Origin: Streptomyces sp. CB02923 | GTDB taxonomy: Bacteria; Actinomycetota; Actinomycetes; Streptomycetales; Streptomycetaceae | DNA length: 63,101 nucleotides | Direction: 5' to 3' | Assembly (NCBI RefSeq): GCF_001905005.1 | Contig: NZ_LWKZ01000010.1 | Location: 1 to 63,101, forward strand | Part shown: in pieces, positions 48,664 to 56,158 of the stretch | Layout: every line of letters begins with the position of its first letter | Position numbering within the stretch: position 1 is the first letter of the stretch | Made by a program: the position numbers and the translations under genes | Notes under the pieces: generated by a model | Told to the model about the DNA's origin: nothing | The model's input: the letters and a program-made list of their open reading frames with translations, nothing else | The model's database searches: none

Positions 48664-50979
48664 ATGCCCCGGTTCAGCGTCATCGTCCCCGCCCGCGGCG
48701 TCCAGGGCTTCCTGCGCGCCTGCCTGGACTCGGTACTGGAACAGTCCCACCGGGACGTGGAGCTGATCGCCGTCGACGACTGCTCGGCGGACGCCACCGG
48801 CGCCATCATCGACGAGTACGCGCGCCGCGACCCGCGTCTGACCGCCCTGCACCTGCGGCGCCCCAGCGGCGCGGGCCCGTCCCGCAACGCCGGTGCCGCG
48901 CTGGCCGCCGGCGACTACCTGCTCTTCCTGGACGGCGACGACACGCTGGCCCCCGGCGCGCTGGCCGCCGCGGACGCACGGCTGCGGGCGTGCGGCGAGC
49001 CGGACGTCCTGGTGTGGGACCACGAACGGATGGACGTCTGGGAGCGGCGGCGGCCCAGCGGCGACGGCGCCTTCCTGGCGGAGGCGGGCGACACGGTCTT
49101 CGACGCCGCACGGCGCCCCGGCGTGCTCGGCGTCGAGCCCGCCGCCTGGAACCGCGCGGTGCGCCGCGACCACTGGACCGGCCGGGGACTCACCTTCGCC
49201 GACGGCCCGTACGAGGACGTCCCGTACGCGTACGCGAGTCTGCTGACCGCCGCGCGTGTCGCGGCGCTGGACCGGGTGTGCGTCACCTGGCGCGAGCGGC
49301 GGCGGGGCAGCGCCGCCACCACTCCCGGGCGGCACCACTTCGTCGCCGTCGAGCGGTACGAGGAGCTGTTCGCCCGGCTGGAGGGCCTGCTGCCGGGCGG
49401 CGCGCACGGGCCGGGGGAGCAGGCCCCGGACGACGGCGGGCTGCCGCTGCTGACCGTGCTGCACACCGGGATGACCACACGGCTGCTGGCGATCCTCGAC
49501 GACCCCGACCGCATCGTGCCCGCCGACCGCGCCGCGTTCTTCCGCGCCGCGAGCCGCTGCATCCGCAGGCACCGCCCGGACGGCGCGCCGCTGCCCGCCG
49601 CGCTGCGCTCGTACCGTGCCTACCGGTCGCTGCACGGCGCCCAGGTACTGCGGCGCGAGGTGGCCAGGGAACTGCGCGACCGCGGCGAGGCCGCCGCGCG
49701 CACGGCCTTCCGCAACTACTACGGCCTGCGGCTGCACGCCCCCCTCGACGCCGACCTCGTGCTCTACGGGGCCCGCGGCAACCGCGCGGTGACCGGCAAC
49801 CCGTACGCCGTCGACCGCAAGGCCCGCGAGATCGCACCCCAGCTGCACGGCGTCTGGGCGGTCCACGCGGACGCGGTGGACGCCGTCCCGGCGGGCGCGG
49901 ACCACGTCACGGTCGGCTCCCGCCGCTACTGGGAACTGCTGGCCCGCGCCACCTACCTGGTCACCGACGGCGACTTCCCCGGCGCGGCCGGGCGCCCGGG
50001 GCAGATCTGCCTCCAGACCCACCAGGGCACCCCGATCAAGGCGACGGGCCTGGACTCGCACCGCTACCCGGGCAACCCGGCAGGTCCGGGCCCCGGCCGC
50101 GTCCTGGAACACGCCGACCAGTGGGACTACTGCCTCTCCGCCAACCAGCACTCCAGCGAGATCTGGGAGCGGGCCCACCCCAGTTCGTACGAGACGCTGG
50201 CCACCGGCTTCCCCCGCAACGACCGGTACGCCACCGCCACCGCCGCCGACGTGCGCGCCGTGCGGGCCGCGCTCGGCGTCCGGACCGGCGCCACCGCCGT
50301 CCTGTACGCGCCCACCCACCGCGACCACCGGGGCGGCGCCGTCCCGCCGCTGGACGTGGCCCGCCTCGCGGCGGCGCTCGGCCCGCGCTTCCAGCTCCTG
50401 GTGCGCGCCCACCCGTACACCGCCCGCCCGCACCGGGGCGTGCCGGACCCGCGGACGGCCACCCTCCAGGAGGCGGGCGCGGTGCTGGACGTGTCCGGCC
50501 ATCCGCACATCGAGGACCTGTGCCTGGCCGCCGACGCGCTGCTGTGCGACTTCTCCTCCGTGCTGTTCGACTACGCCAACCTGGACCGGCCGATTGTCGT
50601 GCACACCGCCGACTGGGACGCCTTCCGGCTCACCCGCGGCGTCTACGTCGACCTGCTGTCCGGGCGGCCCGGCGACACCCCGGGCGTCCTCGCGCAGGAC
50701 GAGGCGGCCATCGCCGGGGCCTTCCACTCGGGGCGCTGGGACGGCCCGGCGGCGGCGTCGCTGCGGGCCGCCTTCCGGGACCGCTTCTGCCAGTACGACG
50801 ACGGGCTGGCCGCGGAGCGGGTGGTGCGCCGGGTCCTCCTCGGCGAGGACGACCTGCTGCCTCTGCTGCCGCCCGGCGAACGCCGGGTCGCCCCGTCGCC
50901 CCGGGCCGCCGAACGGGCCGTGGACCGGCAGGACGGCGCCCGGCGCACTCTCACGGGCCCCGGCGCCGTCGTCGGATGA
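48664..50979 (+). CDS. Second GT2-CDP-glycerol glycerophosphotransferase fusion
   Basis: A 771-residue fusion. The N-terminal GT2 domain (about 1-230) has FSVIVPARGVQGFLRACLDS, VDDCSADAT and DGDDT; the C-terminal TagF-like domain (about 385-740) has QTHQGTPIKATGL, LYAPTHRDHRGG, VRAHPYT and CDFSSVLFDYANLDRP. Histidines and the SSVLFD motif expected for phosphotransfer are present. It lacks the middle domain of the 40034 fusion. ATG at 48664 (MPRFSVIVP) is chosen by homology; ATG at 48658 is possible. It probably makes or extends a phosphodiester-linked wall glycan. The 3' end is 19 bp from the convergent methyltransferase gene. Confidence 0.9.
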   Translation: MPRFSVIVPARGVQGFLRACLDSVLEQSHRDVELIAVDDCSADATGAIIDEYARRDPRLTALHLRRPSGAGPSRNAGAALAAGDYLLFLDGDDTLAPGALAAADARLRACGEPDVLVWDHERMDVWERRRPSGDGAFLAEAGDTVFDAARRPGVLGVEPAAWNRAVRRDHWTGRGLTFADGPYEDVPYAYASLLTAARVAALDRVCVTWRERRRGSAATTPGRHHFVAVERYEELFARLEGLLPGGAHGPGEQAPDDGGLPLLTVLHTGMTTRLLAILDDPDRIVPADRAAFFRAASRCIRRHRPDGAPLPAALRSYRAYRSLHGAQVLRREVARELRDRGEAAARTAFRNYYGLRLHAPLDADLVLYGARGNRAVTGNPYAVDRKAREIAPQLHGVWAVHADAVDAVPAGADHVTVGSRRYWELLARATYLVTDGDFPGAAGRPGQICLQTHQGTPIKATGLDSHRYPGNPAGPGPGRVLEHADQWDYCLSANQHSSEIWERAHPSSYETLATGFPRNDRYATATAADVRAVRAALGVRTGATAVLYAPTHRDHRGGAVPPLDVARLAAALGPRFQLLVRAHPYTARPHRGVPDPRTATLQEAGAVLDVSGHPHIEDLCLAADALLCDFSSVLFDYANLDRPIVVHTADWDAFRLTRGVYVDLLSGRPGDTPGVLAQDEAAIAGAFHSGRWDGPAAASLRAAFRDRFCQYDDGLAAERVVRRVLLGEDDLLPLLPPGERRVAPSPRAAERAVDRQDGARRTLTGPGAVVG

Positions 50980-50998
50980 CGGCCGGTGCGGCGGCCGC

Positions 50999-51997
50999 TC
51001 AGCGGGCCGCCGAGCGGCGGCGGGCGGCGACGACGGCCTTGGTGATGAACGGCGGCAGGACGTTCACCGCGAGGCGGCGGGCGGGGCTGCGGCGCGTGCG
51101 GGCGGCCGTGCGGGCGGCCGGACGGGACGCGGCGGTGCGCGCGGGCGCCTGCGCGCCGGAGGGCGCCGCGGGGGCCGTGGAGCCCGTGGAGGACTTCGGG
51201 GTGTCCTTGCGCGGGGCCGCCGTACGGTGGCGGGACACCGGGTGCGCGGGCTCCTTGGCGCTCTTGGCGCTCAGCCGTACCAGCGGCGCCCCGTTGACCT
51301 CCTGCACCTCGTGCCACACCCCTTCCCGGCCGGTCAGCCAGGCCAGCAGCGCCGCCTGTACGGGCGCGGGGTCGCCCCACGTGCCGTAGAACTTGGTCGG
51401 CGTGATGCAGATCGGGCGCAGCGCCTCGCCGGTGACCGCCTGCCAGGTGGCGGCGGCCACCCCGGGGCAGTGCTCGGCGCGGAAGTCGTCGAGGACGACG
51501 ATGCCCTGGGGCGTGAGCAGGTCGCGCACCGCGACGATGTCGCCGTGCACGTGCTCGTACAGGTGCGAGGCGTCGATGTGCGCGAAGCGGCAGCTGCCCG
51601 GCTCGACGTGGTCGCCGACCACGGAGCTGAGCCCCTGCACGATCTCGGGCAGCTCGTCGTGGAAGGAGAGGTAGTTCGCCTCGAAGGCGCGGCGCGTCAG
51701 CGTGGCGTAGGACTTCGCCATCTCCTTGGAGTTGGAGGCGTCCTCGGCGGGCGAGTCGAACAGGTCGCAGACCGTGAAGCGGTCCCCGGGGCGCAGCCGC
51801 GCGCCCATGAAGATGGCGCTCTTGCCCATGTACGCGCCGAGTTCGAGCAGGTCGCCCGGCTCGGCCCGGTCCTCCTGGCGGGCCAGGAACCAGTCGAAGA
51901 GCAGCTGGTCGGCGGTGAAGAACCAGCCCTTGACGTCGGACAGCCGCCCGGGGCGCGGGAGGTGTCCGTCACTGAGGTCTGCGGTGCGGGCAGTCAT
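50999..51997 (-). CDS. Class I SAM-dependent methyltransferase
   Basis: A 332-residue protein whose first 230 residues match TylF/CmcI-like Methyltransf_24 sugar methyltransferases: LLELGAYMGKSAIFMG is the SAM-binding loop (about 50-65), HIDASHLYEHVHGD supplies metal-binding acids (about 138-151), and GIVVLDDF follows. The last 80 or so residues are a Pro/Ala/Ser/Arg-rich linker ending in a basic amphipathic segment (RLAVNVLPPFITKAVVAARR), perhaps for membrane contact. It may O-methylate a wall-polymer sugar or end group; this is inferred from family and place. Confidence 0.87.
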   Translation of the reverse strand: MTARTADLSDGHLPRPGRLSDVKGWFFTADQLLFDWFLARQEDRAEPGDLLELGAYMGKSAIFMGARLRPGDRFTVCDLFDSPAEDASNSKEMAKSYATLTRRAFEANYLSFHDELPEIVQGLSSVVGDHVEPGSCRFAHIDASHLYEHVHGDIVAVRDLLTPQGIVVLDDFRAEHCPGVAAATWQAVTGEALRPICITPTKFYGTWGDPAPVQAALLAWLTGREGVWHEVQEVNGAPLVRLSAKSAKEPAHPVSRHRTAAPRKDTPKSSTGSTAPAAPSGAQAPARTAASRPAARTAARTRRSPARRLAVNVLPPFITKAVVAARRRSAAR

Positions 51998-52212
51998 GTG
52001 CGGTCCGTCTCCAGACGGTCGAGGGGATCGGGCCCGGCCGCGGGCCGGGCGGGGCTCGTGCGGCGCGCGCGGCGGCCTGCGCCGCGGCGGCCGTGTCCGT
52101 CGGCGGCGTGCCCGTCATCGTGGGGCAGCAACGTGAACGGAAAGTGGCGTACGGCACAGCGTTCCCTTACGCCGTCGCGCCGTTGCCGTACCCCGCCCGG
52201 AACCCGCGGCGG

Positions 52213-53094
52213 TCACTTCACCGCGCCCGCCATCACCCCGGAGACGAACTGCCGCTGGAAGGCGAAGAAGACGACCAGCGGAACGACCATCGACAGGAAC
52301 GCGCCGGGTGCCAGCACGTCGATGTTGTTGCCGAACTGCCGCACCTCCTGCTGGAGCGCGACCGTGATCGGCGGGCTGCCGCTGTCCGCGAAGATCAGCG
52401 CCACCAGCAGGTCGTTCCACACCCACAGGAATTGGAAGATGCCCAGCGAGGCGATGGCGGGGCCGCCCAGCGGCAGCACCACCCGGGTGAACAGGCGCAG
52501 TTCGTTCGCGCCGTCCAGCCGGGCCGCCTCCAGCAGCTCGCGCGGGATCTCGGCGAAGAAGTTGCGCAGCAGGAACACCGCGAAGGGCAGGCCGAAGGCG
52601 GTGTGGAAGAGGATCACGCCGGGCGTCGTCTCGAAGAGCCCGACCGCGCCGAACAGCTTGGCGACGGGGATGAGCGCGACCTGCACGGGAACGACCAGCA
52701 GGCCGACGACGACCATGAACCACGCGTCGCGGCCGGGGAAGTCCATCCAGGCGAAGGCGTACCCGGCCAGCGCCCCGACGACGACCACCAGCAGCGTCGC
52801 CGGCACCGTGATCAGTGCGGTGGTCAGCAGCGAGTCCATCACCTTGGCGTTGTCCAGCAGATGGCCGTAGCTGGACCAGGTGAGCTGGGCGGGCTCGGCG
52901 AAGACCTGCCACCAGCCGGACTCCGCGAGGTCCTGCGGCGAGCGCAGCGAGGACACCAGCAGGCCGACGGTCGGCATCAGCCAGAACAGCCCGACCAGGA
53001 TCAGCACGACCCGCAGGACCCCGCCGCCCGTGCGGGCCGCGATCCGCGCGGGCAGCGACTGCTTGGCCCGTACGATGCCGTCGGCGGTCGTCAT
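52213..53094 (-). CDS. Sugar ABC transporter permease, MalG type
   Basis: A 293-residue inner-membrane permease of the carbohydrate uptake (CUT1) class with six membrane segments and the EAA loop EIPRELLEAARLDGANELRL cut at about 190-209, which contacts the ATPase. The ATG overlaps the upstream permease stop by 4 bp (53091-53094). Third gene of the operon; no ATPase gene follows, so it probably uses a shared ATPase such as MsiK. Sugar unknown. Confidence 0.94.
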   Translation of the reverse strand: MTTADGIVRAKQSLPARIAARTGGGVLRVVLILVGLFWLMPTVGLLVSSLRSPQDLAESGWWQVFAEPAQLTWSSYGHLLDNAKVMDSLLTTALITVPATLLVVVVGALAGYAFAWMDFPGRDAWFMVVVGLLVVPVQVALIPVAKLFGAVGLFETTPGVILFHTAFGLPFAVFLLRNFFAEIPRELLEAARLDGANELRLFTRVVLPLGGPAIASLGIFQFLWVWNDLLVALIFADSGSPPITVALQQEVRQFGNNIDVLAPGAFLSMVVPLVVFFAFQRQFVSGVMAGAVK

Positions 53095-54446
53095 CGCCCG
53101 CGCTCCTTCCGTAGGCGCCGGAGATTGACGTACATCACCGGCAGCACGAGCAGCAGCAGGAACACCGCGATGGCGCTGCCGATGCCCTGGTCCACATCCG
53201 TGCCGAAGGACGACTGGAAGAGCTGGAGCGCGAGCACGTTGGCGTCCTTGAGGCTGGAGCCCGGCGCGATGATGTAGACCAGGTCGAAGATCTTCAGCAC
53301 GTTGATCATGAGGGTGACCAGCACGACGATCAGGACGGGCGCCAGCAGCGGCACCGTCACCCGGCGGAAGACCTGCCACTCGTTGGCGCCGTCCACCCGC
53401 GCCGCCTCCAGCAGTTCCCGCGGCATCCCCGCCAGGCCCGCCGCGATCAGCACCATCGCGAACCCGGCCCACATCCAGATGTACGCGCCGATGATGGCCG
53501 GGGTGACCAGGGCCGGGCCGAGCCAGTTCACGCCGTTGTACGCGGCGGCGAAGTTCGCCGCGGGAAGCCGCAGCAGCGCGCCGTCCGCCTGCGCGGCGGG
53601 CAGCGAGAACCGGCCGTCCGGGCCCGTCGTCGTGCTCGCCACCGTCCGGCCGTCCTTGACCGCCTCCACCGTCAGGCCGGGCAGCCCCTTCTCGGAGCGG
53701 TCGACGATGTCCGGGGTGCCGCCGCCACCGCGGGTGAAGTCCAGCCAGACGGTGCCGGTGACCCGGCCCGGCTCCGGCCGCGCGGCCGTCGCCGGGCGCG
53801 CCTCGCCCAGGTCGCCGGGCTGTACGGCGACCAGCGGCAGATGCGCCGGGTCGCCCGCGCGCACCGGCTTGTCCGTGGTGTACGCGCCGCCGGACGCGGT
53901 CAGACCGGCGTTCGGCCGGGGCTTGGCACCCGGGTACGGCGAGGGCTCCGCGAAGGTGTCGTGCACGCCGACCCACACGGCGTTGGCGACGCCGCGCTCC
54001 GGGTCCTGGTCGTACACCAGCCGGAAGATGATGCCCGCGGCCAGCATCGAGATCGCCATCGGCATGAAGACGACCAGCTTGAAGGCGGTGCCCCAGCGGA
54101 CCCGCTCGGTGAGCACCGCGAAGATCAGGCCGAGGGCGGTGGTGACGGTGGGGGCCACCACGACCCAGATGACGTTGTTCTTCAGCGCGATGCGGATCCG
54201 CTCGTCGGTGAACAGCTCGCCGTAGTTGCCCAGGCCCACGAAACCGTCGCCGGACGCGTCGAACAGGCTCCGGTAGACCGAGAAGCCGATGGGGTAGACG
54301 ACCAGCGCCCCGAGCAGGACGAAGGCGGGCAGCAGGAAGACGACGGCGACCCACAGGCGGGTGCCCGCCACACTCCTGCCCCGGCGCGGCCCGCCGGTAC
54401 GCGGGCGGACCGGGCCGGCCGGCCCGCCCGCGGTCGCAGCGTTCAT
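53091..54446 (-). CDS. Sugar ABC permease, MalF type, with large outer loop
   Basis: A 451-residue permease; most family members are about 300. TM1 (about 33-55), TM2 (about 103-125) and TM3 (about 133-150) are followed by an insert of roughly residues 158-303, then TM4 to TM6 with the EAA loop GMPRELLEAARVDGANE. The insert contains a Cna-B/prealbumin-like beta unit (GTVWLDFTRGGGG, KGLPGLTVEAVKDGRTVAS, TGPDGRFSLP). It sits between TM3 and TM4, where Escherichia coli MalF carries its P2 loop that touches the binding protein. ATG at 54446; a 102-bp gap separates it from the binding-protein gene. Confidence 0.92.
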   Translation of the reverse strand: MNAATAGGPAGPVRPRTGGPRRGRSVAGTRLWVAVVFLLPAFVLLGALVVYPIGFSVYRSLFDASGDGFVGLGNYGELFTDERIRIALKNNVIWVVVAPTVTTALGLIFAVLTERVRWGTAFKLVVFMPMAISMLAAGIIFRLVYDQDPERGVANAVWVGVHDTFAEPSPYPGAKPRPNAGLTASGGAYTTDKPVRAGDPAHLPLVAVQPGDLGEARPATAARPEPGRVTGTVWLDFTRGGGGTPDIVDRSEKGLPGLTVEAVKDGRTVASTTTGPDGRFSLPAAQADGALLRLPAANFAAAYNGVNWLGPALVTPAIIGAYIWMWAGFAMVLIAAGLAGMPRELLEAARVDGANEWQVFRRVTVPLLAPVLIVVLVTLMINVLKIFDLVYIIAPGSSLKDANVLALQLFQSSFGTDVDQGIGSAIAVFLLLLVLPVMYVNLRRLRKERGR

Positions 54447-54548
54447 GGTGGTGTCCCCCGGTCGATGCGGTCAGCGGCGGTGCGCACCGTGGGTGCGCTG
54501 CTGCTGCGGCGGACCCGTGCGGGCCCGCCGCCGTACGGACCCTCCGGG

Positions 54549-55937
54549 TCAGCTGCCGTACGCCTTGGCGGCGTCCTGCTCCAGCTTCTTCTGGGTGCCC
54601 GCGATGTCCTTGGGGTTCTTGAGGAAGTCCTGGAGGTCCTTCCACTCGCCCTGGCCGGGCTTGCCGCCGAAGCTCGCCGGGGCCTGGTCGGACATGTCGA
54701 AGCGGAAGTCGTCGCCCGCCTTGATCAGCGCCTCGGCGATCTTGCGCATCGTGTCGTTGGCGTACGCGGCCTGGTCCAGCTCCTTGTTGGGGGAGATGAA
54801 CCCGCCGGCCTGCGCCCAGATCTTCGCGGCGTCCGTGGAGGCGAGGAAGGTGAGCAGGGCCTGCGCGCCCTTGGTGTCCTTCAGGGCCACCGCCGCGTCG
54901 CCGCCGGTCACCACGGGCGACCTGGAGCCCACCGCGGGGAACGGGAAGACCTTGGCGTCCGTGCCGACCTCGGCCTTGGTCTGCGCGATGTTGGTGGCGG
55001 CGTAGTCGGCGGAGGAGACCATGGCGGCCTTCGGCTGGTCGCCGCTGAAGGTCTGGGTGACCGACGCCGGGAACTGGGTCTGGAGTGCGCCGCTGTTGCC
55101 GCCGGCCAGCATCCCCGTCGTGCCGAAGAGCCGGCTGAGCACGGTCAGCGCCTGGGTGACGGTCGGATCGGTCCACTTGATCTTGTGCTGGGCGAGCTGG
55201 TCGTACTTCGTCGGACCGGCCTGGGAGAGGTAGACGTTCTCGAACCAGTCGGTCAGCGTCCAGCCGTCCGCGCCGCCCACCGAGACCGGCGGCACCCCGG
55301 AGTCCGAGATGGTCTGCGCGGTCTTGAAAAACTCCGCCCAGTCCTTCGGCTCGGCCACTCCCGCGTCCTTGAAGACCTTGGTGTTGTACCAGACCAGCGA
55401 CTTGTTGCTGGCCTTGTAGTACACGCCGTACTCGGTGCCGTCGTACGAGCCCAGCTGCCGCCAGCCCGGGGAGAAGTTCTTGGCGAGCTGCGCCTTGGCC
55501 TCGGGGCCGAGCGGCTTGAGCCAGCCCTTGCGGGCGAACTCCCGCAACACGCCGACCTGCGGCGGGAACGCCACGTCCGGCTGCCCGCCGCCGGCCACCT
55601 TCGAGCCGATGAACCCGGCCATGTCGTCGCCGCTGGGGATGTAGTCGACGGTCGCGCCGGTGCGCTTTTCGAACTCCTCCAGCACCTTCAGGAAGCTGGC
55701 CCGCTCCGGGCCGGTCCACACCGCCGAGACCTGGAGCTTCTGGCCGTCCAGCTTGGGCAGCTGGACGGAGACGCCGCCGCTGCTGCTGCCCTTGCCGCCG
55801 CCCTCGCTCTTGTCGCCGTCGCCGCCGCTGCCGCCGCAGGCGGTCAGCGTCAGGGCGCCCGCCGCGGCAAGTGCCAGGGCGGCGCGGGTGGTTGCGGTGG
55901 CGCGCGCGCCGGCGCGCCGTGTGCGTGAAGTGCCCAT
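54549..55937 (-). CDS. Sugar-binding lipoprotein of ABC transporter
   Basis: A 462-residue extracellular solute-binding protein (family 1). The signal peptide ends at lipobox ALTLTAC (Cys about 35), followed by a Gly/Ser/Asp/Lys linker. The body has the alternating domains of this family, with QVSAVWTGPERASFLKVLEEFEKR cut at the first lobe (about 70-92) and conserved Trp/Tyr residues able to stack sugars. First gene of the operon; a good promoter lies about 76 bases upstream (56014-56042). The ligand cannot be told from sequence. Confidence 0.93.
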   Translation of the reverse strand: MGTSRTRRAGARATATTRAALALAAAGALTLTACGGSGGDGDKSEGGGKGSSSGGVSVQLPKLDGQKLQVSAVWTGPERASFLKVLEEFEKRTGATVDYIPSGDDMAGFIGSKVAGGGQPDVAFPPQVGVLREFARKGWLKPLGPEAKAQLAKNFSPGWRQLGSYDGTEYGVYYKASNKSLVWYNTKVFKDAGVAEPKDWAEFFKTAQTISDSGVPPVSVGGADGWTLTDWFENVYLSQAGPTKYDQLAQHKIKWTDPTVTQALTVLSRLFGTTGMLAGGNSGALQTQFPASVTQTFSGDQPKAAMVSSADYAATNIAQTKAEVGTDAKVFPFPAVGSRSPVVTGGDAAVALKDTKGAQALLTFLASTDAAKIWAQAGGFISPNKELDQAAYANDTMRKIAEALIKAGDDFRFDMSDQAPASFGGKPGQGEWKDLQDFLKNPKDIAGTQKKLEQDAAKAYGS

Positions 55938-56013
55938 CCCCGTAAGCCCCTCCCGTGCGGTGCACCGAGTGCCGTGGGGCGGACCGCGCCGTGCGACGGT
56001 CCCACCGCGGACA

Positions 56014-56042
56014 GGTCTACGCCCGGATCACCGGCCCCGCAA
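56014..56042 (-). promoter_or_regulatory. Promoter of the sugar ABC operon
   Basis: On the minus strand TTGCGG (56037-56042) and TAGACC (56014-56019) are 17 bp apart, a good match to the housekeeping consensus. The leader to the binding-protein ATG is about 70 bases. No obvious LacI-type operator is seen next to it. Confidence 0.65.
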
Positions 56043-56158
56043 TACCGCCTCCCGCGTCAACTGGCCTTTCGTGACCGGCCCGTTACCCCTCGCGTACACC
56101 TCGCGGCCGCGCTTCGCGGGGCGCGCCGGGGGCGCTCGTACGGCGGGTGGCGCCGGGG

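Noticed and set aside
30205..51997. Secondary-metabolite gene cluster
   Set aside because: There are glycosyltransferases and a methyltransferase but no PKS, NRPS, terpene or RiPP core; TagF and TagGH homologues point to wall polymer.
52213..55965. A 1250-codon minus-strand frame across the sugar ABC operon
   Set aside because: Only the last 294 codons (MalG-type permease) match a family; the rest is a shifted frame of the first permease and binding protein.
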